From Phreatobacter sp. (GTDB taxonomy: Bacteria > Pseudomonadota > Alphaproteobacteria > Rhizobiales > Phreatobacteraceae), in assembly GCF_030691135.1 (NCBI RefSeq), contig NZ_JAUYFA010000110.1, forward strand, positions 1 through 57,666: a stretch of DNA of 57,666 bases, read 5' to 3'. The position numbers and the translations under genes are program-made. Within the stretch, counting starts at the first letter, position 1, and each line of letters begins with the position of its first letter. Below the pieces are notes generated by a model. That model was not told the DNA's origin and made no database searches. It was given only the letters and a program-made list of their open reading frames with translations. Positions 15,131 to 23,523 of this stretch are shown piece after piece.

Positions 15131-16090
15131 TCAGAGAACCCGTCGCGGATCGAACGTGTCGCGCAGGCCGTCGCCGATGAAGTTGATGGCGAGCACCGTG
15201 ATGAAGATCGCCGCGCCCGGGAACAGCGCCCAATGCGGCGCATAGTCCAGGAAGTCCTTGGCGTCGAACAGCAGCCGGCCCCAGGTCGGGATGTCCGGCG
15301 GGAAACCGAGACCGAGGAAGGACAGCGTCGATTCCGCGATGATCGCCGCGGCCACGTCGATGGTCGCGGCCACGATCACCGGCCCCATGGCGTTCGGCAG
15401 GATGTGCCGCACCACCTGCCGTGTCTTGGACGCGCCGAGCGCATGCGCGGCCTCGACGAACTCCTTCTCGCGCAGCGACAGGAACTGCGCCCGCACCAGG
15501 CGGGCAACGGGCATCCATCTGAGGCCGCCGATGACGACGACGATGAGAATGAAGACGCCCATTTCCACGCCGAAGACACTCTTCAGCGAGTCGCGGAACA
15601 GATAGATGATCAGCAGCAGCAGCGGCAGCTGCGGCAGCGACAGGAAGAGGTCCGTCACCCACATCAGCGCCGTGTCGACCCAGCCGCGGGAAATGCCCGC
15701 GATCGCGCCGACGATGACGCCGACGATGATGGCGACCAGCATGGCGGCGAGACCCACCGCGAGCGAGATCCGCCCGCCATAGATCATCCGCGCGAGCAGG
15801 TCCTGCCCGAGGTCGTCGGTGCCGAAGGGATGGGACCAGGACGGTCCCTGCAGCCGCGCCGTGAAATCGATGTCGTCGATGGCGACCGGCCAGACCCAGG
15901 GGCCCACGATCACGGCAACGATGATGGTCAGCAGCGCGACGCTGCTCGCCACCGCCAGCTTGTGGCGGCGGAATTTGCGCCAGGCGTCGACCCACGGCGA
16001 GACATGCTCGGCGGTGACGACGGCTCCGATCTGGGCCACCGCCGGATCAGCGGAAGGCGATGCGGGGGTCGAGCCAGCCATAGAGGACAT
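15131..16090 (-). CDS. Peptide/oligopeptide ABC permease, DppC/OppC type
   Basis: Inner-membrane permease, about 319 residues, with an N-terminal cytoplasmic tail, one span (VASSVALLTIIVAVIVGPWV) and the BPD_transp_1 domain. The EAA coupling loop EFVEAAHALGASKTRQVVRHILPN (split around residues 205-228) meets the ATPase; STLSFLGLGFPPDIPTWG and the terminal FIGDGLRDTFDPR are OppC/DppC hallmarks. It overlaps the upstream permease by about 44 bp, an unusually long overlap; the start could be ATG 16090, ATG 16081 or TTG 16096, none with a clear Shine-Dalgarno. No OppD/OppF-type ATPase follows. Confidence 0.9.
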   Translation of the reverse strand: MSSMAGSTPASPSADPAVAQIGAVVTAEHVSPWVDAWRKFRRHKLAVASSVALLTIIVAVIVGPWVWPVAIDDIDFTARLQGPSWSHPFGTDDLGQDLLARMIYGGRISLAVGLAAMLVAIIVGVIVGAIAGISRGWVDTALMWVTDLFLSLPQLPLLLLIIYLFRDSLKSVFGVEMGVFILIVVVIGGLRWMPVARLVRAQFLSLREKEFVEAAHALGASKTRQVVRHILPNAMGPVIVAATIDVAAAIIAESTLSFLGLGFPPDIPTWGRLLFDAKDFLDYAPHWALFPGAAIFITVLAINFIGDGLRDTFDPRRVL

Positions 16091-17006
16091 CTGCAATCAG
16101 GTTGAAGGTAACGACAAGACAGGCGAAAACGAAGGTCACCGCCATGATGACAGGGGTATCGTTGGCGAGAATGGCGCTGATCAGCAGCGAGCCGATCCCC
16201 GGGATACGGAAGATCTGCTCGGTGACGATGGCACCACCGAAGACGGTCGGCATCTGCAGCGCGACGAGCGTGACCACCGGGATCAGTGCGTTGCGAACCA
16301 CATGCCGGACGACGACGGTCTTCTCGCCGAGACCCTTGGCGCGGGCCGTGGTGACGAAATCGAGACGGATCACGTCGAGAACGGCCGAGCGCACGTAGCG
16401 GGTGTAGGAGGCTGCCTGGAAGAGCCCCAGCACCATGACGGGCATGATGGCCTGCCTGATCTGCTCCCAGTACCAGCGCCAGCCCGTCGCCGAGATATCC
16501 GAGCGATAGACGAAGGGCAGCCAGTCCAGCCAGATCGAAAAGACCAGGATGAACAAGAGACCGGTGAAGAAGGTCGGCAGCGAGAAGCCGATGAAGGCGA
16601 AGGTGTTGGCGATCTGGTCGAAGACCGAATAGGGCCGCGTCGCCGCATAGATGCCCACCGGCAGCGCGATCGCCAGCGCCAGGATCTGCGACGAGCCGAT
16701 GACGAAGATCGTCGCCGGCAGGCGTTGCAGGATCAGCGTGTCGACATCGACGCGGCTGGCGAAGGAAAAGCCCCAGTCGCCCTGCATCATCGCCGCCAGC
16801 CAGCGGAAATAACGCAGGTAGACCGGGTCATCGATGCCGAACTTCTCCCGAAGCGCGAGACGCACCTCGGGAGGAATGTTCGGGTTGGTGGCCATCTCCT
16901 CGAAGGGATCGCCGGGAGCCAGCGCCAGCACCGTGAAGAGAACGACGCTGATGCCGAGCAGGCTCGGAAGGGCGATCAACAATCGCCGGACGAGATAGGT
17001 ACCCAT
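16047..17006 (-). CDS. Peptide/oligopeptide ABC permease, DppB/OppB type
   Basis: A 319-residue permease starting MGTYLVRRLLIALPSLLGIS, the standard OppB N terminus, followed by LAPGDPFEEMA. The N-terminal TRAP-like periplasmic segment and the coupling loop DFVTTARAKGLGEKTVVVRH (about 218-237), then RNALIPVVTLVALQ and GAIVTEQIFRIPGIG, place it in the DppB/OppB family with five or six spans. It follows the binding-protein gene by 48 bp, with a hairpin between, and overlaps the downstream permease. Confidence 0.92.
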   Translation of the reverse strand: MGTYLVRRLLIALPSLLGISVVLFTVLALAPGDPFEEMATNPNIPPEVRLALREKFGIDDPVYLRYFRWLAAMMQGDWGFSFASRVDVDTLILQRLPATIFVIGSSQILALAIALPVGIYAATRPYSVFDQIANTFAFIGFSLPTFFTGLLFILVFSIWLDWLPFVYRSDISATGWRWYWEQIRQAIMPVMVLGLFQAASYTRYVRSAVLDVIRLDFVTTARAKGLGEKTVVVRHVVRNALIPVVTLVALQMPTVFGGAIVTEQIFRIPGIGSLLISAILANDTPVIMAVTFVFACLVVTFNLIADVLYGWLDPRIAFR

Positions 17007-17037
17007 GAAAGCTGTGCCTGGTTCCTCTTGAGCGGGA

Positions 17038-17059
17038 CCTGACGCCGGATGGCGTCAGG
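17038..17059 (-). promoter_or_regulatory. Hairpin overlapping the stop of the peptide-binding-protein gene
   Basis: CCTGACGCC-ATCC-GGCGTCAGG, a perfect 9-bp stem with a tetraloop, covers the TGA stop of the binding-protein gene and precedes the permease start by about 30 bases. Likely an mRNA 3'-end stabiliser or attenuator setting the binding protein above its permeases. Confidence 0.55.
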
Positions 17060-18842
17060 GCCGGAACCAAGCGTTGAGCATCCACAGATCCAGGTCCCAG
17101 CCGCTGGGCTGAACCACCAGATTGTTGCTGGAGGCCGCCATGCGGGTTCGTGCGAGCACGGGAACGATGATGTGGGCACCACAGAAGATGTCGTTCATCC
17201 GGATGAACAGCGCCGTGCGACGGGCCGGGTCGAGGGAGTTCTGAGCCTCCCGGAAGGCCGCGTCCGCCTCCGCGCTGGAATAGCGCGAGATGTTCCGGCC
17301 CTGCCACTTGTCTTCCTTGTCGGCGATCTCCCACGAGACCAGCTGCAGCATGAACCGCTCGGGGTCCGGCTGAAGCATGGTCGTCGTGTACATCTGCATG
17401 TCGCAGTAGAACTTGGAGTAGGTGTCCGGATTGGCGACATCCGACGAGAAGAAGACCGACGCGGTGACCGACTTCAGCTCGATGTCGATACCGGCGCGCT
17501 GGGCCGCCTGCTTGATGATCGCCTGAGTCTTCTGGCGCGGCGCGTTGATCGACGTCTGGAAGACGTATTTCAGCCTAATGCCGCCCTTGGCGCGGATGCC
17601 GTCGGCGCCGCGGACCCAGCCAGCATCGTCGAGAAGCTTGTTCGCCTTGTCGATGCTGAACTCGTACTTCATGTTCGGCGAGACGTAGCGCGGCGGGGCA
17701 TTGACGAAATTCGCCGTCGCCCGGCCACCGCGGCCATAGATGAATTTCTCCACCGAATCGCGGTCGATGAGCAGGTTGATCGCGGCACGGACGGCCGGAT
17801 CGGTCAGCGAGGGATGCTTGGTCTTCACGCTCGAGCGCTCGCCGTCGACCTCGGTCCACGGATCGGTCGTGTTGAGCATGATGAACTCGATGTTGCCGCT
17901 CGAGACCGGGATGGCCTTGCCGCGACCACCGCGTTCCATGCGCAGGAGGATCTCGTCCTCCACCTGCATGTTCCAGGCATAGTCGAACTCGCCGGTCTGG
18001 ATGACGGCGCGGGCCGCCGAGACGGCGTCGCCGCCACCCTTCACCTCGATCGTGTCGAAATGGGGCTGGTTGGCGATGTGGTAATCGGCATTGCGCTCGC
18101 CGCGCAGGATGTCACCCGGCTTGAAGTCGATGAACTTGTAGGCGCTGGTGCCGACCGGCTTCAGGTTCGCCGGCGCGTCGCGGGAGGCGGCGCCCTTGAA
18201 CGGTTCGAAGACGTGCTTCGGCAGGATCATGCCGGCGGCGCCGACGAAGGCGTCCGCCCAGAACGGCGTCGGCTTGGCGAAGGTGATCTTGATCGTCAGG
18301 TCGTTGACCTTCTCGATCTTGATGTCCTTGTAGGTGCCGATCGTCGTGGCGGCGGTCGCCGCGTCGGCGGCATATTCGGCAGTGAAGAGGCAGTCGTCGG
18401 CAGTGAAGGGCTTCCCGTCATGCCACTTGACGTTCGGCTTCAGCTTCCAGGTCACCGAGAGGCCGTCAGCGGAGACGCTGCCGTTCTCGCGGCTCGGGAT
18501 CTCGGCGGCGAGGAAGGGAACGAGGTTGCCGTCAGTGTCCCAGCCGGCGAGCGGCTCGTAGAAGACGCGGGAACCTTCCTGGTCCTTGGTGCCGATGGCG
18601 AAATGCGGATTGAGAAGCGTCGGCGCCTGCCAGAGCAGGATCTTCAGCGGACCGCCGCCGCCGGCCTTGGTCGGCTTGTAGGCGGTCAGCGACTGGGCCT
18701 GTGCCACGCCGTGGAAGTCGAGGATATGCCAGGCGGTCGGCGCGGCCACGCCGAAGGCGGCGAGGCGCTGCATGAAGCCGCGGCGGGAGAGCTTGCCCTC
18801 CTTGACGTCGGCGACCATGCCGTGGATTTCGGTCTCGTTCAT
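17055..18842 (-). CDS. Peptide-type ABC transporter substrate-binding protein
   Basis: A 595-residue SBP_bac_5 protein that captures peptides or similar ligands in the periplasm. The N-terminal SRRGFMQRLAAFGVAAPTAW is a twin-arginine signal, preceded by a 20-residue tail seen in other rhizobial members. Family landmarks include GPLKILLWQAPTLLNPHFA, VTWKLKPNVKWHDGKPFTAD (the classic WKLRPNVKWHDG motif, about 130-150) and VRAAINLLIDRDSVEKFIYG (about 340-360). ATG 18842 has GAGGAG eight bases upstream, which decides it over an in-frame start 36 bases earlier. First gene of binding protein-OppB-OppC; the ATPase is not encoded here. Confidence 0.92.
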   Translation of the reverse strand: MNETEIHGMVADVKEGKLSRRGFMQRLAAFGVAAPTAWHILDFHGVAQAQSLTAYKPTKAGGGGPLKILLWQAPTLLNPHFAIGTKDQEGSRVFYEPLAGWDTDGNLVPFLAAEIPSRENGSVSADGLSVTWKLKPNVKWHDGKPFTADDCLFTAEYAADAATAATTIGTYKDIKIEKVNDLTIKITFAKPTPFWADAFVGAAGMILPKHVFEPFKGAASRDAPANLKPVGTSAYKFIDFKPGDILRGERNADYHIANQPHFDTIEVKGGGDAVSAARAVIQTGEFDYAWNMQVEDEILLRMERGGRGKAIPVSSGNIEFIMLNTTDPWTEVDGERSSVKTKHPSLTDPAVRAAINLLIDRDSVEKFIYGRGGRATANFVNAPPRYVSPNMKYEFSIDKANKLLDDAGWVRGADGIRAKGGIRLKYVFQTSINAPRQKTQAIIKQAAQRAGIDIELKSVTASVFFSSDVANPDTYSKFYCDMQMYTTTMLQPDPERFMLQLVSWEIADKEDKWQGRNISRYSSAEADAAFREAQNSLDPARRTALFIRMNDIFCGAHIIVPVLARTRMAASSNNLVVQPSGWDLDLWMLNAWFRP

Positions 18843-19079
18843 CGCAATCACTCCTCGCTTAGGTGCTGGGCGAGCCACTCTGGTCGGGCCGGATTATGGT
18901 TCCGACGCGCGAAGCGGGGATCGGAGCGTTTTCAGTTGCGGAAGTCAACGCGAATTCACGCGATGTCCACGGCGCTGCCGCAATCTGACCTTGATCCAGG
19001 CACGGTGCCCCTTGCGGGCGCAGCACTTTGCCGCAGCAGCGTGCAGCCGCAGGGCGCCGTGGCCCCGGGGAGCCTGGCC

Positions 19080-19415
19080 CTACTCGGCCGCCTGCCGCGG
19101 CTCGAGTAGGAAGCCACCCGACTGCCGCGCCCAGAGCTGCGCATAGAGACCGCCGCGCGCCAGCAGCCCGTCATGGGTGCCCTCCTCGACGATGCGGCCC
19201 TGATCCAGCACCACGAGCCTGTCCATGATCTTCAGCGTCGACAGCCGGTGGGCGATGGCGATGACCGTCTTGCCGGTCATCAGCGCGCCGAGGCTGTCCT
19301 GGATCGCCGCCTCCACTTCACTGTCGAGAGCGGCCGTCGCCTCGTCGAGGATCAGGATCGGCGCATCCTTCAGGATGACGCGGGCGATGGCGATGCGCTG
19401 GCGGATGCTGACAGA
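19080..19415 (-). pseudogene. C-terminal remnant of an ABC exporter (MsbA/HlyB-like ATPase end)
   Basis: The frame from 19415 to the stop at 19080 encodes [20 protein letters not shown], Walker B with the D-loop ([11 protein letters not shown]), the H-loop [10 protein letters not shown] and a normal exporter C terminus ([20 protein letters not shown]). Homology begins right at the end of the LSGGQ signature, which reads SVSI here, and an in-frame TGA lies at 19418-19416. About 480 residues of membrane domain, Walker A and signature are missing, and the upstream DNA belongs to another gene's terminator. The remaining part cannot bind ATP alone. It is a 5'-deleted gene; the conserved tail suggests recent loss. 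Confidence 0.85.
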
Positions 19416-19444
19416 TCATGGCAACGGGCGTTCCCATGCAGAAA

Positions 19445-19464
19445 CCCCGGCCTTTCGACCGGGG
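19445..19464 (-). terminator. Rho-independent terminator of the small exported-protein gene
   Basis: On the minus strand CCCCGG, an 8-nt loop and CCGGGG are followed by TTTCTG, 34 bases after the stop at 19498. Its position directly beside the exporter remnant marks the deletion junction. Confidence 0.6.
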
Positions 19465-19497
19465 CTCTGCTGGAGCTGCGAGGTTGATGGGGACCAA

Positions 19498-19770
19498 TCA
19501 CTCGCAGACGCGGACGGTCTGGCGGCGCATGCCGTAGGGGGTTTCGACCCAGCGGCGGGTCATGAAGCAGTCGCCGCCGTAGCCGTAGCCGGAGGCATGG
19601 GCACGGGACGATGCGATGGCGCCGCCGACGATCAGGCCGGTGGCGAGGGCGCCGACGCCCCAGGCGAGGTGGCGGCGATGGAACGGGCCGGCTTCGGCCT
19701 GGGAGGCGACGCCGACCGACATGGTGGCGACGGCGAGGGCGGCGATGGCGAGGGTCTTGAAGCGGTTCAT
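19498..19770 (-). CDS. Small exported protein, unknown function
   Basis: A 90-residue protein with a clear Sec signal peptide (MNRFKTLAIAALAVATMSVG, cleavage near SQAEA-GP). The mature part has a Gly/Ala hydrophobic stretch (WGVGALATGLIVGGAIASSR), then a Gly/Tyr patch and two cysteines (CFMTRRWVETPYGMRRQTVRVC) that could form a disulphide. Short exported proteins of this build are common in Rhizobiales, but I know of no function. AAAGGA lies upstream of ATG 19770, and a terminator follows. The gap 19771-19904 carries its promoter side and an AT-rich AAAAAAATC tract near 19860. Confidence 0.72.
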   Translation of the reverse strand: MNRFKTLAIAALAVATMSVGVASQAEAGPFHRRHLAWGVGALATGLIVGGAIASSRAHASGYGYGGDCFMTRRWVETPYGMRRQTVRVCE

Positions 19771-19904
19771 GGCGAAGGTCCTTTGGGGTCAGGTGGGGCT
19801 CGTTTGCCCCGGTCCTCCATGAGTTGCGCGACCTGAGAAAAAGGTTCGGGCCCGCCGCGATTTTTTTCGCGACGGGCCCGCAGGAAATTTGACCGTGGAT
19901 GGCC

Positions 19905-21056
19905 TCAGGCCGCCGAGACGAGCTGCCCATAGCACGCCACCTCGGCCAGGTGATGGTCGGCATCGCCGAACAGCGTGTCGATCATCGTCAGCCGCTTGAA
20001 ATAGTGTCCGGCCTTGTACTCCATCGTCATGCCGATGCCGCCATGCAGCTGGATGCCCTGCTGGCCGATGAACTTCGCCGAACGGCCGATCTGCACCTTG
20101 GCGGCGGAGGCGAGGGCCCGCCGCTCGGTCGCATCCTCGGTGGCGGCGGTCATGGCGGCAAACATCGCCATGGAGCGGGCCTGTTCCAGCGCCACGAACA
20201 TCTCCGCCGCGCGGTGCTGCAGCGCCTGGAAGCCGCCGATCGGGACGCCGAACTGCTTGCGCTGCTTGAGATAGTCGACGGTCAGGTCGGTGAGCTCGCT
20301 CATCGCGCCCACGGCCTCGGCACAGAGCGCGGCGATCGCCTCGTCAGCCACCGCCTCCAGTACCGGCAGCCCGCCCTCCGGATCGCCGAGGACGCCATCC
20401 GCATCGACGCGGACTCCCGACAGGGTGATCTCGGCGGCATGGGTGCCGTCCTGCGTCGGCGAGGAACGCCGCGAGAGGCCAGGCGCATCCGCCGGGACCA
20501 TGAACAGGCCGATGCCGCCGCGGTCGCGGCGGCTGCCTGCGGTGCGCGCCGAGACGATGATCCGGTCGGCGGAGCCACCATGGACGACGACCGCCTTCTC
20601 CCCGTCCAGCACAAAGGACGCGCCGTCCTTTTTCGCTGTGGTGGTGACGTCGAACAGGTCGTAGCGCGAGTGCCGCTCGGTGGTGGCGAGCGCGAAGGTC
20701 CGCGTGCCCTCGGCGATGGCGGCGATATATTCGGCCTTCTGCGCGGCGGTACCGGCCCGCTTCACCACGCCGCCGCCGAGGATGACGGTGGCGAGATAGG
20801 GTTCCAGCACGAGATGTTTGCCGAAGCTCTCGGCCAGCAGCATGGTCTCCACCGCGCCGCCGCCGAAACCGCCGTCCTCCTCGGCGAAGGGCAGGCCGAG
20901 GAGGCCGAGCTCGGCGAACTTGGCCCAGACCTCCGGGCTCCAGCCACCCGGCAGGGCCGCGATCTTCTTGCGGCTCTCGAAGTCGTAGGTGTCGGACAGG
21001 AAGCCCTCCACCGAATCCTTCAGGAGCTGCTGTTCTTCGGAGAGATCAAAATCCAT
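19905..21056 (-). CDS. Acyl-CoA dehydrogenase, PimD-like (small partner)
   Basis: A 383-residue FAD enzyme that introduces the alpha-beta double bond in an acyl-CoA. It opens MDFDLSEEQQLLKDSVEGFL, contains ALATTERHSRYDL where the FAD-contacting segment lies, and ends with KFIGQQGIQLHGGIGMTMEY (about 335-354), the Q-x-HGGIG-T-E motif. It is shorter and more divergent than its neighbour at 21283. The two together resemble the PimC (large) and PimD (small) pimeloyl-CoA dehydrogenase subunits of Rhodopseudomonas. A 226-bp gap with a long inverted repeat separates them. Confidence 0.87.
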   Translation of the reverse strand: MDFDLSEEQQLLKDSVEGFLSDTYDFESRKKIAALPGGWSPEVWAKFAELGLLGLPFAEEDGGFGGGAVETMLLAESFGKHLVLEPYLATVILGGGVVKRAGTAAQKAEYIAAIAEGTRTFALATTERHSRYDLFDVTTTAKKDGASFVLDGEKAVVVHGGSADRIIVSARTAGSRRDRGGIGLFMVPADAPGLSRRSSPTQDGTHAAEITLSGVRVDADGVLGDPEGGLPVLEAVADEAIAALCAEAVGAMSELTDLTVDYLKQRKQFGVPIGGFQALQHRAAEMFVALEQARSMAMFAAMTAATEDATERRALASAAKVQIGRSAKFIGQQGIQLHGGIGMTMEYKAGHYFKRLTMIDTLFGDADHHLAEVACYGQLVSAA

Positions 21057-21108
21057 GAGAAGAGCCTATCGGTGGGTCATCGATGCGGTGGTTGGCGGCT
21101 CTTCGGAC

Positions 21109-21263
21109 GTGCGTCCTTCGAGGCTCGCTTTGCTCGCACCTCAGGATGAGGAGGGAGGTGACTGGCCCCGGCGGGGCGCCGGAGCCTTCGCGGTGGTCCT
21201 TCGTGCAGGGCGCTGTCCCACCTCATCCTGAGGTGCGAGCAAAGCGAGCCTCGAAGGACGCAC
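21109..21263. repeat. Long perfect inverted repeat (43-bp arms) between two dehydrogenase genes
   Basis: The arms 21109-21151 and 21221-21263 are perfectly complementary over 43 bases and enclose a 69-base loop. Each arm contains TCCTTCGAGGCTCGCTTTGC and CACCTCAGGATGAGG, itself partly palindromic. This type of sequence is familiar to me as an abundant intergenic element in Rhizobiales chromosomes. A diverged single arm lies at 46453-46499. In the mRNA it would make a very stable hairpin between the two subunit genes. Confidence 0.85.
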
Positions 21264-21282
21264 TTGGGTCATGCAGCGCGGC

Positions 21283-22479
21283 TCAAAGCCCCAGCACGGC
21301 CTTGGCGATGATGTTCTTCTGGATCTCGTTGGAACCGCCATAGATCGAGACCTTGCGGACGTTGAAATAGGTCGGCGCGATGGTCTGGGCCCATTCCGGC
21401 CCGATCGGCGGCTCGTTCGATCCCGGCTCCTCCGGCGTGAAGGGCGCCGAATGGGGGCCGATCACCTCCATCAGCAGTTCGGTCGTCGCCTGCTGCAACT
21501 CCGAGCCCTTGATCTTCAGCACGGAGGAGGCCGGGTCGGGCTTGCCCTTCTCGCGCTTCTTCTCCCCGGCGATGACGCGCAACTGGGTGATCTCCAGCGC
21601 CTTCAGCTCAATCTCCACCTCGGCGATCTTCTCGCGGAAGCGCTGGTCCTCGATCAGCGGCCGCCCGCCGCGCTGCTCAATGGCCGCCATTTCCTTGATC
21701 TTGCGGATGCGCTGCTTGGAGATGCCGACCCGGGCGATGCCGGTGCGCTCGTTGCCGAGCAGGAACTTAGCGTAGTCCCAGCCCTTGTTTTCCTGACCGA
21801 CGAGGTTCTCCAGCGGCACCTTCACGTCGTCGAAAAAGACCTCGTTGACCTCATGGCCGCCGTCGATGGTCTGGATCGGCTTCACCGTGATGCCAGGTGT
21901 CTTCATGTCGACCAGGATGAAGGAGATGCCCTCCTGCTTCTTCACCGAGGCGTCGGTACGGGCGAGGACGAAGATCCAGTCGGCATATTGGCCAAGGGTC
22001 GTCCAGGTCTTCTGGCCGTTGATCACCCAGTGATCGCCGACCTTCTCCGCCTTGGTCTTGAGTCCCGCGAGATCGGAACCGGCACCGGGTTCGGAGAAGC
22101 CCTGGCACCACCAGTCGTCGAGACTGGCGATGCGCGGCAGGAAGCGCTTCTTCTGCGCCTCGGAGCCGAAAGTGTAGATGACCGGGCCGACCATCGAGGT
22201 GCCGAAGGCGAGCGGCGGCGGCGAGGGCGCCATCATCATCTCCTCGAGAAAGATGTACTGCTTGACCGCGTCCCAGCCCGTGCCGCCATAGGGAACGGGC
22301 CAATGAGCGACGCCCCAGCCCTTGTCGTTCAACGTCTTCTGCCAGAAGACGATATCGTCGCGGGTAGGATGGTGGCCGGCGGCGAGCTTCTCGCGCAGCG
22401 CCTTCGGCAGCTTGGCGTCGATGAAGGCACGCACCTCCTTGCGGAAGGCGATCTCCTCGTCGGTGAACCTCAGTTCCAT
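21283..22479 (-). CDS. Acyl-CoA dehydrogenase, PimC-like (large partner)
   Basis: A 398-residue acyl-CoA dehydrogenase opening MELRFTDEEIAFRKEVRAFI. It shows WWCQGFSEPGAGSDLAGLKT (about 123-142), the FAD/substrate loop, WVINGQKTWTTLGQYADWIF (about 150-170) and the end VRKVSIYGGSNEIQKNIIAK (about 375-394) that normally contacts the partner's FAD. The sequence is close to the PimC type, acting on dicarboxyl- or medium-chain-CoA in cyclohexanecarboxylate/pimelate-style degradation. It is the first gene of the pair and has a candidate operator upstream (22539-22560), shared with the divergent SDR gene. Confidence 0.88.
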   Translation of the reverse strand: MELRFTDEEIAFRKEVRAFIDAKLPKALREKLAAGHHPTRDDIVFWQKTLNDKGWGVAHWPVPYGGTGWDAVKQYIFLEEMMMAPSPPPLAFGTSMVGPVIYTFGSEAQKKRFLPRIASLDDWWCQGFSEPGAGSDLAGLKTKAEKVGDHWVINGQKTWTTLGQYADWIFVLARTDASVKKQEGISFILVDMKTPGITVKPIQTIDGGHEVNEVFFDDVKVPLENLVGQENKGWDYAKFLLGNERTGIARVGISKQRIRKIKEMAAIEQRGGRPLIEDQRFREKIAEVEIELKALEITQLRVIAGEKKREKGKPDPASSVLKIKGSELQQATTELLMEVIGPHSAPFTPEEPGSNEPPIGPEWAQTIAPTYFNVRKVSIYGGSNEIQKNIIAKAVLGL

Positions 22480-22538
22480 GCGGACCTCCCTGGACGGGCC
22501 GCGCCGGCGAGGCGCGGGCGTCTGTCTTCCTCGCCCGA

Positions 22539-22560
22539 AAACATACCCGAGCGAATGTTT
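22539..22560. promoter_or_regulatory. Candidate repressor operator between acyl-CoA dehydrogenase and SDR genes
   Basis: AAACAT-N10-ATGTTT is a perfect interrupted inverted repeat, 59 bases upstream of the dehydrogenase start; the inner bases (ACATACCCG / AGCGAATGT) are also partly symmetric. Spacing and composition fit a TetR-type dimer site of the kind often found before fatty-acid genes. No regulator gene is adjacent. The rest of 22480-22718 holds a CCCTCC-ATCAAA-GGAGGG hairpin (22617-22634) and nothing else recognised. Confidence 0.5.
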
Positions 22561-22718
22561 CTTGTCCGCATTGAAGCCCCGCAGGACCGGGAAGGCAACA
22601 GGAACCTGTGCCGCAGCCCTCCATCAAAGGAGGGGCGCCGCATGGCTGCCGCCACGCTGCCGCCGAGCGGGGGCGCAGGCGCCGTGGCACAGTCCGGCCA
22701 CAACAGGGAGACACGGCA

Positions 22719-23471
22719 ATGGCCTTCGACTTCAAGGGGAAACGCGTGGTGGTCTGCGGCGGCAGTCGTGGCATCGGCCGGTCCATCGCGCTCAGCTTTG
22801 CGGCGGCGGGTGCCGCCGTCTCCATCTGCGCACGCGGCGAGGACGGCCTTAAGGCCACCGCCGCGGAGATGGCGGCGCATGGCGCCATCACCCATTTCGC
22901 GTCCTGTGACCTCGCCGACGGCGCCGCCATCGCGGCCTATATTCCCGCCGCGGCCAAGGCGCTCGGCGGCATCGACGTGCTCGTCAACAACGCCTCCGGT
23001 TTCGGCATCGGCGATACCGAGGACGGCTGGGCCAAAGGCCTCAACGTCGACGTCATGGCCACCGTCCGCGCCAGCCATGCGGCGATGACCTTCCTCGAGG
23101 GCGCGAAAGGCGCCTCGATCATCAACATCGCCTCGATCTCGGGCTATCGCCCCTCGATCCGCACGGCCGCCTATGCGGCGGTCAAGGCGGCGGTGATCCA
23201 GTATACGACGAGCCAGGCGGCGGCCCTCGCGCCGAAGGGCATCCGCGTCAACTGCGTCGCCCCCGGCTCGATCGAGTTTCCAGGTGGCACCTGGGAGGCG
23301 CGCCGCACCTCCGACCCGGCGCTCTACAACAAGGTCCTCGGCGCCATCCCCTTCAACCGGCTCGGCACGCCGGAGGAGATCGCCAACGTCGTCATGTTCC
23401 TCGCCTCGCCCTATGCCAGCTGGATGACGGCGCAGACGCTGGTGGTGGACGGCGGCCAGTTGTTGGGGTGA
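22719..23471 (+). CDS. SDR-family oxidoreductase
   Basis: A 250-residue classical short-chain dehydrogenase: NAD(P) motif GGSRGIG (about 15-21), NNAS (about 92-95), Ser in NIASISG and YAAVK (about 151-155) as active site, and a normal C terminus ASWMTAQTLVVDGGQLLG. ATG 22719 is preceded by GGGAG; the 37 extra upstream codons in frame have no homology. It is divergent from the PimC-like gene, sharing the 239-bp control region, so a role in the same acyl-CoA degradation (3-hydroxyacyl oxidation or similar) is possible but not demonstrated. Confidence 0.88.
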   Translation: MAFDFKGKRVVVCGGSRGIGRSIALSFAAAGAAVSICARGEDGLKATAAEMAAHGAITHFASCDLADGAAIAAYIPAAAKALGGIDVLVNNASGFGIGDTEDGWAKGLNVDVMATVRASHAAMTFLEGAKGASIINIASISGYRPSIRTAAYAAVKAAVIQYTTSQAAALAPKGIRVNCVAPGSIEFPGGTWEARRTSDPALYNKVLGAIPFNRLGTPEEIANVVMFLASPYASWMTAQTLVVDGGQLLG

Positions 23472-23480
23472 AAACGAAAA

Positions 23481-23503
23481 AGGCGGGCACCGAGCCCGCC
23501 TTT
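23481..23503. terminator. Bidirectional terminator
   Basis: AAGGCGGGC-ACCGA-GCCCGCCTT is a perfect 9-bp stem with T residues on both sides (CTTTCG on plus, CTTTTTCG on minus). It serves the SDR gene and the convergent aldehyde dehydrogenase gene. Confidence 0.75.
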
Positions 23504-23523
23504 CGTCATCCCTGGATCCGGCC

